Assembly (NCBI GenBank): GCA_963691655.1
Contig: OY829329.1
Coordinates: 16,816,708-16,880,707 of the forward strand
Direction: 5' to 3'
Length of the DNA: 64,000 nt
Origin: Toxonevra muliebris
Lineage: Eukaryota; Arthropoda; Insecta; Diptera; Pallopteridae
The notes under the pieces are model-generated. The model did not search any database and was not told where the DNA came from. It saw only the letters and a program-made list of their open reading frames with translations. This document shows positions 1 through 12,827 of the stretch, one piece after another (position 1 is the stretch's first letter; each line of letters begins with the position of its first letter). Both the position numbers and the translations under genes were made by a program.

Positions 1-905
1 AGAAATTTGAAGAAACTAAAACGTGAGGAAACTGGAATTTCCAAAACCTGGATTGTGAAGAAATTTAAAACTGGAAAATTGAACCTAAAGATCCCAGAAC
101 CTCAGCGAAGATACTTGAACCCAACTGAAACTTTAGAAACTTGAACTTGAAGAAATTTAAATCTAAAGACACTTGGGCACAATAAAAGTTGATCTTGAAG
201 AAAACTGAACCTGAAGAATCTCGAACCTCAGGGAACTTGAAACTTAAAGACCTGGAACTTGAAGAAAGTTGAGTCATATTGAAACTGGAAAACTTGAGTT
301 TGTATAAGCTTCAACGTGAAGAAACTTGAACCTGAAGAAACATGATCTCAAAGGATTGGAATCTGAGGAAATTTGAACCTGAAAAAGCTTGAGCCTAAAG
401 AAAATTGGGTTTGAATAACCTCAAAAATGAAAACACGTAGAAATGCGGAAGTTTGATCTGAGAAACTTGAACTTGAAATTTTATTTTGAAGAAACTGGAA
501 TCTCAAAGTACTAAAATTTGTACAAACTTGAAGCTGAAGAAATTTGAGCCCAAAAAAATTTCAACTCAAAGCTTCGGACCTGAAGAAATTGGAACCTGAA
601 GGAACTTGAAATTGAAAAAAATTAAAGAAATTTCTGCCTGAAAAAATTTGAACTTAAATATATTTGATTTCAAAAAAAGCTTGCAACTTGAACCTGAAGA
701 AATTTTATCCTGAAGAAACTGGAATCTCTAAGAACTAAAATTTGTAGAAACTTGAAGCTGAAGAAAGTATAACCTAAAGGAATTTGAAACTGAAGAAACT
801 TGAACCCGAAGAAACTTGAACTTAAAGAAAATCAAACCTAAAGAAACTTATACCTTAAAAAGTTTGAACTTAAAACTATGAAGCTACAGAAGCTATGAGT
901 TACAG
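1..905. repeat. Degenerate 16-bp minisatellite array, left part cut by window edge
   Basis: The + strand repeats a purine-rich unit close to GAACCTGAAGAAACTT (16 bp) with many point changes and small indels. The array is already running at base 1, so its true left end is outside the window, and it fades at about 905. Short open frames in it are by-products of the repeat. It shares unit length and core words (GAACCTGAA, AACTTGAA) with the larger array further right, from which it is separated by about 2 kb of non-repeat DNA. Confidence 0.9.
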
Positions 906-2974
906 AAAAAATATTTATGAACATTAGCGGATTCAGAGATCATGGAAGAGGAGGATTTCTGGACCTTTTGTTCGTTAAAAAAAATCTTCCAATTCTGGAG
1001 CAACGAGTCTAATTACAGGTTCAGATATTTATCGTGAAGAAGGGGAATGAAGGGAGTGAGAGGGTTTCCCTAAAGCCTTACTATTGCAGCCGCTAGAATA
1101 GGTGTTTGGTCGATTTGGCATCGAATATAGGGTCGAATTAGGCTATAAAGTCTAGGTGGTAATTGTTTATCACTCATACGCACAGGAGTACGTAATTTAT
1201 TTCCTGAATTTGGATACTTTTTATTTACAAAAAAAAATACATAAATTTAAATTAAGCATTGAAAATGCATCTATTTTTAAAATTCATTAGGGAGTTGCTT
1301 CAATTTGTTTTTTTTTTTTTTTGAGATTTTAAGTTAACTGCAATCTGAGATATTTGTTGACATCCGCCAGAGTTCATTAGGAAATCGCTTTGTTAACTAA
1401 CCGCTATATCAGAGGTTGGTTGACGATGTTCAACTGTTCAACACGTTGCTATTCAACTTGCCAAGGCGAAAATTTATTGTCATTTCATAATTATGCGGTC
1501 ATAATTAATTTAACAACTAAAATCTATGAGACAAAAAAGTAACAAAAGAAACTGCCATAAAAAAAGTAATAAACTCGAAAAAAATAAGACACAAACACAC
1601 ACACACATACTCTAAAAATCTCATAAAATATTAAAATGCCATAACAATTGTGTAAATATTCAAAAAAAATAAAAACTCCTTTGTCTGATTTTAATTTATA
1701 GCAATTTTAGTATATTTTATGCTAATTAGCATTGCAAATATGAGCATAAAATTTATAGAGCTTGATGATCAAAGCAAATCAAAATCAACCAGAAACCACC
1801 AAAACAACCAAAAATGATGAAATTAAAATATTTTAACGCGTAAGAAAAACTTTTCACTCACCAAAAAAATACCACAAAAATTTATTATATTTTAATGATT
1901 TCAATAATAAACAAATTTAAAATTTTGTGTCAATTTAATATTAAAATTATTTTGTGTTTAAAGCGCGGTTTTTTGTTTTTGTTGTTGCTGCTTTTGTTGT
2001 TTTTTAATTGTCATTATTAAATTCATGCATTAATGTGATTAGCCTCAATCATCACTACCTACTGTTAATTTTTTTCAGATTTATATTAGTTGCTTGTATA
2101 TGCTGCAATGGAGTTTTATTATGTGCACAGTGTTGTGTTTTGGTGATTAGGCATTAAAATGCCATATTTTAAAAAGCAAAACTAATAAAATTTCTGTTGA
2201 TAGTTTTACTTAATTAGTGGCATTGAAATCAGGTAATAATGAAAATGCTAATTTTGTTTTTTATAGTGAAACTTTTCATTAATTTTATGCAATACAAATA
2301 AAACCGTTAGCAAACATCTAATTACAGTAGGGTAGAGAGAAACCTATTTTTAGTTTTTTCCTTGTTTTTGTAATTGTAGCATAAATTATTGGGCTAAATT
2401 TGGAGCTTACATAAGTTGAGTAGTGAGCGAATGTCATATGGTTTGTGAAATTCTACAAGTTGGTGCCAAAAACTTGTTCTCATTGGTTTTGAATTTATTT
2501 TTTTATGCCACATAATGCTCTAAATGTCGAGCGGTAGTTTTCAATAGATTTTGAATTAAAAGTTTTACACTTTTTCCTCATTTGAAGCTGTTGTCAAACT
2601 TATAGTTATGTCCCGGTTGAACTAAACTCTAAACAAATCAATAAAGCCAGTCGATTTATTGACTATATTCGGACAATGCGAGGCGAGATCTCTAAACCAC
2701 ATCAATCAATAAAAAAAAGTTTAGAGTTTTAGTAATAATTACATAGTCCGTCAAATGAAAGTGGTTTGCTTGCAGAGTAACCGCAGTGTAATACTGAAAT
2801 AAGATATAGTACTTAATATTTTTGCCATGGTTTTTTTTCTATCTACATTTCAAGTTCTGAGGAGATATGTTACCATAATCAAAAAAGGTTTTTCCTTATA
2901 AAAATATAAACATTTTTGGTTCAGTGTTTTTGGTATCAATTCTCCAGCCTAACCTAACTATGGAACAAAAAAAA
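906..2974. other. AT-rich non-coding spacer
   Basis: No gene-like frame is seen. The stretch holds A/T homopolymers, a short CA tract near 1590-1607, T-rich GTTGTTGCTG words near 1978-2000, and a short CCTAACCTAA word near 2948. It separates two arrays of the same minisatellite type. Confidence 0.6.
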
Positions 2975-5110
2975 GTTATGTTAAGGAACCTTGAACCTAA
3001 AGCAACTAGAAATTTTAGCTAGCCTAAAAAACCTAGAATCTGAAGAAACTTAGATCTGAAAAAGTTTCAGCCTGAAGAATCTTGAATCTCCCTCTCAGTG
3101 AAGATTTTTAATAAATAAGTTGAACAATTTGGAAACGTAAAACTAAGCAAACTTGAAACTGAAAACACCAAAACCTTAAAGAACCAGAAACTGTAATGAA
3201 CTGGAACCTACAGAAATTTGAACTTAAAAAAAAACTTGATCCTGAAAGAACTTGAATTTAAAGAAACTTATACCTGAAAGAACTGGAATCTCTAGGAACT
3301 TAAACCTCGAAGAAGAGGAACCTGAAAAAACTTGAACCTGAAAGAAATTGAACCTGAAAGAACTTGATCCTGAAACAACTTGAATATGAACGAACTTAAA
3401 CTTGAAAGAAGTTAAACCTGAAAGAACTTAAACATGAAATAACTTGAACCTGATAAAAGTTGAACATGAACCTAAAAGAATTTGAACCTGAAAGAATTTG
3501 AACCTGAAAGAATTTGAACCTGACAGAATTTGAACCTGAAAGAATTTGAACCTGAAAGAACTTCAACCTGAAAGAACTTAAATATGAAATAACATAAACC
3601 TGAAAGAACTTGAACCCGAAAAAATTTGAACTTAAAAGAATTCGAAACTGAAAGAAGTTGAACCTGAAAGAACTTGAACCTGATCGAACCTGAACCTGAT
3701 AGAAGTTGAAGCTGAAAGAAATATAACCTGAAAAAACTTGAACCTGAAAGAACTTGAGCCTGAAAGAACTTAATCCTGAAACAACTTGAACCTGAACGAG
3801 ATTAAACTTGAAAGAACTTAAACCTGAAACTTGAACCTGAAAGAACTTGAACCTAAAAGAGCTTCAACCTAAAAGAACTTCAACCTGAAATAACTTGTAC
3901 CTGAAAGAACTTGAACCTGAAAGAACTCAAACCTGAAAGAACTTGAACCTGAAAGAACTTGAACTTAAAAGAATTCGAACCTAAAAGAACTTAAACCTGA
4001 AAGAAATTGAACCTGATAGGACTTGAAGCTGAAAGAACTTGAGCCAGAAGGGAATTGAACCTGAAGGAAATTGAACCTGATAGGACTTGAACCTGAAATA
4101 ACTTGAAGCTGATCGGACTTGAACCTGAAAGAACTTGAACCTGAAAAAACTTGAACCTGATAAAACTTGAACCTGAAAGAACTCGAAACTGAAAGAACTT
4201 AAACCTGAAAGAACATAAACCTGAAAGAACTTGAACTCAAAAGAACTAGAACCTGAAAGAATTTAGACCTGAAATAACTTGAACCTGAAAGAACTCAAAC
4301 CTTAAAGAGATTAAACCTGAAAGAACTTGAGCCTAAAAGACCTTGAATCTGAAACTTAATACTGAAAAAACTAAAACTTAAACCAGAAAAAACATAAAAC
4401 TGAGAACACTTTAAAAAATTTAAGCCTGCAAAATTTTAACAGTTAGAAATTTTGGCCGGAAGAATTATTCTCTTCAAGAAGTTTGACTTATAGAAAATCC
4501 TTGTATAGAAACTTGAACCGGTAAAGACATGAACCTGATTGAACTTGAACCTCAAATAATTTTAACCTGAAGAGGCTGAAACTGAGGAAACCTAACCTGA
4601 TGAAACCTTAATCTGAAATAACTGAAAACTTAAGGAACTGAAAACTGAATAAACTTGAATTTAAAAACCCTATTCCTGAAAAATATTAAGACGGAAGAAA
4701 CTTGATGTTCAAAGAAGAAACTTGAAACTGAAACTTGAAACTCCGATAAAATTAAACTTAAGTAAAGAAATTTAAAACGAAAAGCATTTGACATTGAGAA
4801 ACTTGAACCTAAGGGAGTTTGAAACTTAAAATACATGAAAAAATTTCAGTCTGGAAATAATTTAACTCAAATAGATTTAAGCCTGTAGAAATTTGAACTC
4901 TAAAACATTTGGACTGGAAAAACTTGGAAAAATTACGAAACAAAAACCTCGAGAAACTCGAACCAAAGAAGTTGAAACTAAAAACTTGAATCTGAAGAAA
5001 TTTGAACATGAAAGAAATTGATTTTAAAGGAGGTTTAAAATAAAGAAACTGGAGCTTAGAAAAGCTAGAACCTAGGGAAATTTAATCCTAAAGAAATTTT
5101 AAACTTGAGG
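2975..5110. repeat. Large 16-bp minisatellite array (GAACCTGAAAGAACTT)n
   Basis: About 2.1 kb of tandem units close to GAACCTGAAAGAACTT on + , most regular between about 3300 and 4340 and decaying at both ends. Local variants are homogenised in blocks, for example a run of units with AATTTG in place of AACTTG at about 3478-3560. The + strand is strongly purine-rich. No coding meaning is evident. Confidence 0.93.
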
Positions 5111-7040
5111 CTACCTTCTTCCGTTTGTCTAATATGAAAAGATCTTTTTCTTCTGTTAGTTTTCCTCGTCTGTCTTCGACCAATTGACAATTATTTGAAA
5201 ATATGTTATTTGAGCACTTAATGCACGACTGTTCCACAGTTCATTTGTGTATAGAGAGATCATGTATAGAAACAAATCATAATCAATTTCAGAGACCGTT
5301 CAATCCAATCGTGAAATAAAACTCATAATTTTGGGAAATGTAGTATAATGGTACCACGCCCGCTGGTAGTAATTTGATTTTATTACTTTGTCCAGTAACT
5401 GAACACTCCGATATTAATGTTCAAGCTTGGCGCTACAGATTCAAACTACAATTTTAAATAAAATGTAAGAAAAAAATAACAAATTCCCACTGTCACTTCT
5501 ATTATCTGTCTAGCGAAACGGTTACTTTAAATCTTTATGTCAAATTAACATCAACTAAATTAACCGCCTTACATAAGATTACATCTTAATAATATTAATA
5601 GTATTGAATGCGAACAACTACAACCACGTCAACTCAACCAACATTAACAACATATTTATCAATGTGGCAACAATTGCATGCTTACCATTCGTCGTCGTCG
5701 GTCGTAGTCGCTGTCGTCGTTGTCGTCATTTAAGTTATTTAACATAGCACATAAATTGCACCTTTCCACTTTCCGATCACATTTTTCCAGCGCAAACAAC
5801 TGACAGGCAATAAAATGTCGAAAGGATTTTTACAGCACTTCAAATGTCAATTTTAAACAATTTTATCGGAGCGTGCAGCAGCAGCAATAGCAACAACAAC
5901 TGAAATAAGTAAATCGAACTTAAGCAATTTGCAATTTGAACAATGAGAGTCTTTTGTGAAAGTGAAGCTTAAAGCCAAATAGCAAAGGAGCCAAGCAAAT
6001 GTGCTAATTCGTGTTGGTTTAACGGCTGCAATAAGTTAAAACGATGTCGTTCATCCATTTCCATGTAACCAAGCAACCAACGAATCAACCAACCAGTCCC
6101 CAGTTAGCCAGCAGCAGTCAAAACAGTGCGGTTGGCTATATGCAAATATTGTTGCTGCTGTTTTTGTTGACTGCTGCTATTCGAATGACCAAAAAAAAAA
6201 ATAAAAAATCACTTGGTGGACAACAGTGAGTTTTGCAGCAGCACGTTGACGATGGTTGCAGGTCGGTCTCCGAAAAACGCAACCAACAACTTGCAGGCAC
6301 ACAGGCAGGCCGGCCAGCCAGTCAGTCAAGCGCATGTGAGCGGGTCGACTACTGAGGCAAGCTGAGGCAACAGTCTCGATTTAGCCGACAAAAGTTATGC
6401 TTTTCGATTGCATGCAATATTTTCACTTATTCAAATCGGACGCACGTCGGACGCGTCAGTCGAGTCGTCATGTCATGCGACTACTGCTGCTGCTGTTATT
6501 TCTGAGTTTTTTTTTTGCTCTGTTGTTGTTGTTGTTGTTTTTTCCCCGTATTATTGCCTATACCAACAAAAGCTCGTCGTACCGCCAAAATCGTATCGCT
6601 TCGTACTATTGTACATTATTCATTTTGCGCATTCTTTGTGAGACTTTTATCTTTCGCATTGATTGCGTTTTAAATGCAATCATAAATCAAATTGAATTTA
6701 TGTCAACATTTTATGGTCGTTTGTCCGAAGGCGCTATTTCGTGTATTTGCAGCGAGATAAAATAAATTATATAAACCTACATATAGAATGAATGTAACCA
6801 TTCGATTAAATTTGATTTCATGTATACAGGAGCGAATAAAGTTTGCGCATGCGCATGCGTGTATGCATGTATAAATATAAAAAATTAACGATTTTCCATT
6901 ACTGAGAACGGTTTTGAAGTTGCGTAGGGTATATAAAGTTCGGTTGTGTCCCAACTTTTTATTCCCTCTCGACGAAGCCCAGCTAGTATGCTTAAAAGTT
7001 CGTAACATTCGATTTTTTTCTCAATTATTTGTACCTACAT
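5111..7040. other. Non-coding stretch with trinucleotide tracts
   Basis: No protein-like frame could be supported. It contains a GTC-rich tract (5689-5729), CAG/CAA words (5875-5905), a locally GC-richer block at about 6230-6480 and a CTG/GTT tract (about 6484-6540). The short open frames here are low-complexity runs of Leu, Phe and Val and resemble no family I know. The GC-richer block could be a promoter or 5' untranslated region, but nothing confirms it. Confidence 0.5.
5689..5729. repeat. Imperfect (GTC)n trinucleotide tract
   Basis: Consecutive GTC/GTT/GTA triplets on + with no coding context; an ordinary imperfect microsatellite. Confidence 0.75.
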
Positions 7041-8225
7041 TTGTGTCGTGAGATTTTAACTTCTGGAAGTCGCATTGACGATAGACCAACTCGAACTCGT
7101 AGAATACCAGCATGGTTTCAGGAAAAACCGCAGAAAACCGTGTGCGTGGACGGTACTCGTGGCCCTAGACCTATCAAAGGCATTCGATACAGTCGACCAT
7201 ACAACGCTCTCACAGGACATCTATGATTCAACTCTATCGAATATAGTAAAGCAGTGGCATGCCAATTACATGTCCGAACGATAATCATATGTCGAATTTA
7301 GGAACGCACAATCGAAGTATCGTCGCGTAAAGCAAGATGTACCTCAGGGGGGAGTTCTATCGTCGCTGTCGCTCAACAAGTGCATCTCAAAAATGCCTCT
7401 CATACGCCGACGACTGCTCGATTCTGTTCACTGGCAACAACATCGATGACCTATGCGAACGGCTAAATGTTTATCTCGTTGAGCTCGCTAAATTTTTCAA
7501 CCAACGAAACATCCAGCTTTCAGCAGAAAAGTCAACGACCACCCTCTTCACCTCGTGAACAAAACAAGTGAGTGTACCGCTCAATATGGCGGTACAAGGA
7601 AAACGAATTCTAACCCTAAAATACTTGGGGTGGGTCACTTTCGACAGTCTCTTAACTTTATCATCACACTCAACTAATGTCCTTAAAAGACTGAGAGGCA
7701 GTAACAACGTTTTAAAAGCCTTAACTGGGGGTACGCAGGGGAAAGAAAAGGAGAACCTGCTCACAACCTATAGGGCGATAGGACGCTCGTTTGCAAACTA
7801 TGCAGCCGCCATATGGGCATCAGCGACTCTGAGTGGATTGGTCTTCAAACCTGCTAAAACGCAGCTATACGCGCAGCCACCGGCTGCCACATGATGGCGC
7901 ACGAAGACCATATCCACGAAGAGACTCAAATGCTGAAACTAAGAACACAACATTCTTCTCTCTGAACAGTTCCTCTTGGCTTGTCATCAGAAAAACCACC
8001 TAAATAACGGGATGACTGCCCCAACAACACAGCCGCGCAATATGCGCAAAGACCTATCGATGTGCATAGAGAAGATAAAGTGAATCATAGGCTCAAGCCA
8101 TTCGACCACATTTACTACCAGGCAGCACTTAATCAGTTCCATGCAGAAGCTGTATATGACGCAACCAGCAAATACAAACAGAACATCGTGCTAGGGGGCA
8201 TCCGCTACCTGTTGCGGTAGCTTAA
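7041..8225 (+). pseudogene. Non-LTR retrotransposon ORF2 relic (reverse transcriptase)
   Basis: Translated pieces in shifting frames read in the order expected for the reverse transcriptase and C-terminal part of a LINE. A piece near 7090-7210 contains YQHGFRKNR followed by ALDLSKAFDTVDH (motif A with its Asp). A piece near 7395-7555 contains SYADDCSILF (the YADD catalytic box) and LSAEKSTTTLF. A piece at 7568-7894 contains LKYLGWVTFDS, followed further on by a cysteine-less C-terminal region with HEDHIHEETQMLKLRT-type wording. At least three frameshifts and several stops separate these, so it is dead. No poly-A tail or duplication was seen. The clade is uncertain; the C-terminal wording fits the Jockey/LOA/I range. 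Confidence 0.8.
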
Positions 8226-9424
8226 AAGACGTTGCCACGTGAAACCAGATGCACGCTGGCGCAATTGCAGTCGGATGGAGCTCTATCGTTCCAGGATCGG
8301 TAAAGGGGTACAAAACGTACATCTTCTTTTTTACAAAGAATAATCCGAGTTCCCAGACTGACCAGAATGAAACGGTTCCTTAAATTACTCCCTTCGTTTG
8401 TTTGCCTAATCAGCTTATTCAAGTCTAAAAGAACGGACATTTCGCTCGCACTGTCTGTATTGAATGCAGGTCCTCTCAGAGATAGACATGAAAAACACGA
8501 TTATAACAGTATATTCTTGGACACCTTTAAACAAGAAACTTTGAGTGTAGACTTATTAAAGTATAACCAATAGATGACGCTTTTTGACTTCAGCTTGCCA
8601 TCTCTTTGACAACGGCTGTTATTGTCCGGCACCCAATCTGAGCCATTATTAATCGGATGTGCAATAAAATCTTCTCTGAATAGATTTCTATGCATATTTT
8701 AAAATTTTTATAAACTACTAACAATTTACACTTCATTAATAAAAACTTACAAATATGTTCAATTGTAGTTACTAACCAACAACAACAACTCGAAACAAAT
8801 GCGAAACTGTCAAATTTTGAATGTTTAGAAAAATGAAAACCTGCCGACAGTTTATATACTGGTAGGTAGTTACATATGTCCGAATATACAGACATTGGTG
8901 CATATAGATGTGGTCAAAATATTCATCTCCTTTCTCTCCCTCCTCACACAACACAACAACAAGAACAATAATAACGTATGAAACGAAGAGTAATCGAAAT
9001 GTCATCGATTTTAAATTGAAATTTTCGAATAACCTAATCAACGTCCGTGCAATACAACCGCAACAATGACAACAACAGCATCGCTTTTAGCATTTCTATT
9101 ATTGCAGTCAATATTGTCAATGTACGTATGAACGGACAACAGCAGCAGATGCCAAATTGTATACGAATATATGTAAGTATGCGGTACAGGCATATGTGAA
9201 TACACTCAACGTAAATCCTTAGTAAGGTTTATTCTGAAAGAGTTCGCGAATTATTTTTTACCGTCATAAAATCACTGAGCTCAACTGAGGGCACTCAGTC
9301 TCTCTTTTTCAAAGTGCTTAGTCTATTGGATCATTGTAATTAGTCAATCAAAAATTTCCCAAATTCTATCAAATCTTTTAGCCCCATAAAATCGACACTT
9401 GTGGACGAAAATTTTCAAAGATTG
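8226..9424. other. Non-coding AT-rich stretch
   Basis: No recognisable coding, RNA or repeat structure beyond CAA/CAG words (about 8960-9150). Open frames of 60-100 codons occur but lack family resemblance or clean context. Confidence 0.5.
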
Positions 9425-9436
9425 AACATACATTCT

Positions 9437-9719
9437 GTACCCGGAAATTCTCATTTTAAATTTTCCCTCTGAGAATATTTCAAAAAAATTTTTTTCCCAG
9501 GTTGGCACAACTGTCAACCACTATTCTGTGAATTTTTATTGCTATGTGTCATTTAGTTTGGTTACGGCGTCATTAAGAACAAGTCAACCTTTTGTGTGCG
9601 TTGCGATTTCGGTTTCGGCCGAATGACAGTTGTGCCGAGTGACAGTTGTGCCAACCTGGGAAAAATTTTTTTTTGAAATATTCTCAGAGGGAAAATTTAA
9701 AATGAGAATTTCCGGGTAC
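9437..9719. mobile_element. MITE-like element with 80-bp terminal inverted repeats
   Basis: Positions 9437-9516 and 9640-9719 are inverted copies of each other over 80 bp. The only differences are at the boundary of the central A/T run, so about 78 of 80 match. The ends begin GTACCCGGAAATTCTC. The similarity reappears further out as TACATTCTGT at 9429-9438 and its complement at about 9727-9736, after an 11-bp interruption on the right side, so the element may be slightly longer. The interior of about 123 bp repeats TGACAGTTGTGCC at 9624-9636. There is no open frame, and no target-site duplication could be fixed. Confidence 0.85.
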
Positions 9720-9739
9720 TTATTTGACAGAATGTACTC

Positions 9740-12487
9740 TATGCTTTCAGAAAATATTTGAGCCTGCGCTCGTCTGTACAATTCATAGGACCAAGGAGAA
9801 AAAAGCGCCCTCAAACCACTGTCGCTAATCCATTTTTTGTCAAAATCAAAGCTTTGCCTTGGGTAGAACTTACAAAAATCCAAGGAAGTTGGCAAAGATT
9901 GAAATTTCACTATTACTTTTTAGGGAAGATACTCAAAATCTGTCTTTCTATCTTTTGCGATTGACAGAAATTTATAACAATATTCGGACTGTACGATCGG
10001 GTTGAAAATGAGAACTGGAGTAGGTTAAACTTTATTTGCCAAAATAAATAAAGTTTATAAAAAATAAGTGTCCTAAAGTCTTCCAGGCTTTTGGAAAATC
10101 TATCAAATTTTTTGGCTCCACTGAATATATTTCATCATCCATGGTAGGGGATATTTTGGAACGATTAATTATTCTCTGTGAATGCCCCTCAGAAAATATA
10201 TGCTCTTTTGCACACTTTACAGAACCCGAACACCACTTAGCGTTTCCAAATCAACTTGTTGTAGTGGATTTTTTTTTTAAAAACTTCAATAAAATCAACG
10301 AAAGATGAAGGCTTCTCAAAAACGCGATTCAGTAGAAACACAACTACGAAAACTTCTTCAAATCCAGCACCCCAAAAACAGAGGCAGCTCAATATCAACT
10401 GAATCAAGCGACATGGGAAAATGATTATGCTTCTGCTAATGCCATAAATCTACTTCGGTATTCGAATGTATTCCAAATGGGCGCTGGTGAAGATTAAGAC
10501 TATTCACAGCCAATACCAAAGTATATCAATTAGTCTGCCAGACTGAAATCAATTACTGAGCTGTGGTTAACCTCGATTAGGATAGCAGATCCTTTAAAGG
10601 TTTCCCCTTCAAAATATTATATATCATGAGAAACATTTTCCCCCAAGATACTAGAAGTAGGAAAATATTAAAATGTCTCGGTCAAGAACGTTTTTGAAGT
10701 CCATTATGAGAACTGAATCGAAATTTGTCTAAACCTATTAAAGACTGGTATGCTGAATGCATATTAGACATTTGCAGTGACTACCTTTGGCCACCTTTGT
10801 GTTTAGGTTAGGTTGCATTTAAAGTTAAGTGGGGGCCAAGAATTTGGTCCATTATGATGTCCTTATACATTTGGAATCCTCCACCTACGAAAGAGATCTC
10901 GAAAAACCTCTACCCATTCCGAAACCACTTAGTACTCCTAATGAACCTTACAAGGTCTGTTGGCGGAATCTCCGCCAGGTCCTCCAGTTCTTCAAACAAT
11001 CTGTCTTCTAGGAAACGAAGTCGACGGGTTTTGGTATTGAGGCATTCAAAGCGAATGTGGTGGATCTTCAATTTCGATCCAATAATATAATTCACTACTT
11101 TAATATTCAGTAAGATGGATGAATCGAAATATATGTAAAGGTAAAGGGGTGATATGAGTACTCACAAGACCTCCCGGTTATATTTTTCACCCCAAGATTT
11201 TTGACCTCAGAAAATATTATAACCTTAGTTGAAATAAAATTTACCTCAGAGGTCAAGGTCTAGAGCACAAAAACGTTTTAGGTTACAGTGCTGTCTTTAG
11301 TTTAAAACTCTTCTGTCCAAGATTCTTGAATGCATAAATTACTCCAAGGTCAGGAAAGTTCTTCAAATTTCCTTCCAAAATATTTGCACCTAGAAAGTAT
11401 AAGAAAAACAATGTTTTAATATTAGGTATGCTACAGTCAAAAATCGCCATAGTTATTCATTGAAATAGCTGAAATAAAATTCATCTAATAAAGGGTTGGA
11501 ATAACAATTCGCCTAATAAAGATCTGAAACACAAAATACCTTCTAGGATACAGTATCTAACTTTGGATTCAGCCCCTAAGACATTTCCTTCCAAAGTTTT
11601 TTGATTTAGGCACAACTCTTTAAAGGAAGTTTTTTTTTTAAATTTTTTTTAATTATGAGAACTGAATCATAGTTTATTTAAGACTCCAACCCAAGTTATC
11701 GACTATATCACAGTATCTGCCTTTGGATTCGGCCATCATCCGTTCAGAAGGTTTAAAAACAACCCCGTAAAAGACTTGAATCCTAATTTGCTTAAGGCTG
11801 CCACGGACTGGAACACAGAAAATCTACAAATTCGAGATACTCGCCTTTGGACAAAGATTCTTGAATCCAAAACTTATTAGAGACGCCTAAGTTGAAAACG
11901 AGGTAATGCGAACTAACAGTTTCCTAATGAGAGCCTGTGGTTTGAGTCCCAGGTTGAGATGCCTGGAGATACCAACGGTCGAAGACGTTCTAGTAGCCAC
12001 TGTGAGAATGAATTGAAGTTGACTGAGTAAGGATTCAGTCGTAACACCATCTGTTTCACGCCTTTTTAGTTCGGGAAAAGTTTTTTTTTTTATTTTTTAT
12101 TACGTGAGTCCAGTCGTAATATACTTAATACAGGACTGGGACTCCAAATCCCTTCTACAGTCACACTATATTTTTCACCAAGATTATTCAATCCAAAAAG
12201 TCGAAGCTTTGGTCGAGATTTAGTAACTGAATTAGCAGATGTTTTTGGATTGTAATTCAGATTTAGTTTCAACTGTACCTAGTACATTCTCCTCTTAGAT
12301 TCTGGAGTCCTTTAGGCTCGGGAAAATATGAGTTAGTAATTATTATTAAAGTTTTTTCGCAATAAACGTAATATAGAACTGGAGCGCAACCCTAGTATGC
12401 ATAAATTCTAATAGTCTAATAGTCATAGTGAGACTGTACTTGCTTGATAAAAGACTACCTTTTAAGTCCCAGGTATAAATGCGGTTT
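9740..12487. other. Unclassified region of diverged recurring phrases
   Basis: No gene is supported. Variants of several short phrases recur: CCAAGATTCTTGAAT (near 11318, 11859, 12177 and 13017, the last beyond this interval), GAGAACTGAATC (near 10707 and 11660), GCCTTTGGATTC (near 11567 and 11730) and CTCGGGAAAA (near 12316). This suggests an old, heavily decayed dispersed or long-period repeat, but I could not fix a unit length by eye. A CTTAGGTTAGG-like word lies near 10803. Confidence 0.4.
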
Positions 12488-12500
12488 CAGCCGTAGGTCT

Positions 12501-12814
12501 TAGGTTAGGTTAGGTTGGAGTGGCTGTCGAGAGACACACTTAGGCCTGAACGGCCCATTGTGATACCACATAGTTGGACCTACAGTTTAACGCCGATTCC
12601 GAACGGCGGTGTGGCAATTTTTTTATCGGCTTGGTGGTTTTGCCATTACCAACCAATGTGTGTACTTGTACACTATCTTATAATTCTCATACACTTCATA
12701 TTGATAGTGAATATAAGAAAGTAATGAAAATTAACCACCAGACGAAGACGGGAATCGAACCCGAACCTCCCAGGTGAAAGTCTAGTGCACTATCCACTAG
12801 GCTATCGAGGTCGT
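12501..12814 (-). mobile_element. tRNA-derived SINE, copy A
   Basis: Read on the minus strand it starts with a tRNA-like head of about 80 bp. This has an A-box like TAGCCTAGTGG and a B-box GGTTCGATTCC, the internal RNA polymerase III promoter of tRNA-derived SINEs. A body of about 210 bp follows, ending in (CCTAA)n, seen on + as TAGGTTAGGTTAGGTTGG at 12501. It is flanked by an imperfect 13-bp target-site duplication, CAGCCGTAGGTCT at 12488-12500 and CAGTCGTAGGGCT at 12815-12827 (11 of 13 match). It carries about 22 bp in the body (around 12620-12640) that the other two copies lack. It encodes no protein; mobilisation would need a partner LINE. Confidence 0.92.
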
Positions 12815-12827
12815 CAGTCGTAGGGCT

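Noticed and set aside
4630..5009. Phe/Ser-rich frames on the minus strand
   Set aside because: They are translations of the 16-bp minisatellite, whose period is not a multiple of three, so any similarity between them is repeat-driven.
6044..6765. Leucine-rich open frames of 61 and 122 codons as small membrane proteins
   Set aside because: They run through CTG/GTT trinucleotide tracts, have no family resemblance and no stable start context; chance translations are more likely.
10803..10818. TTAGGTTAGG words as remnants of insect telomere repeats
   Set aside because: Only one to four units occur and most are SINE tails; there is no long array, and higher flies lack this telomere.
12721..12814. 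A tRNA-like sequence with good A- and B-boxes (also in the other two copies) as a real tRNA gene
   Set aside because: The acceptor arm does not pair well, the anticodon arm is irregular, and the same 290-bp unit recurs with target duplications; it is the head of a SINE.
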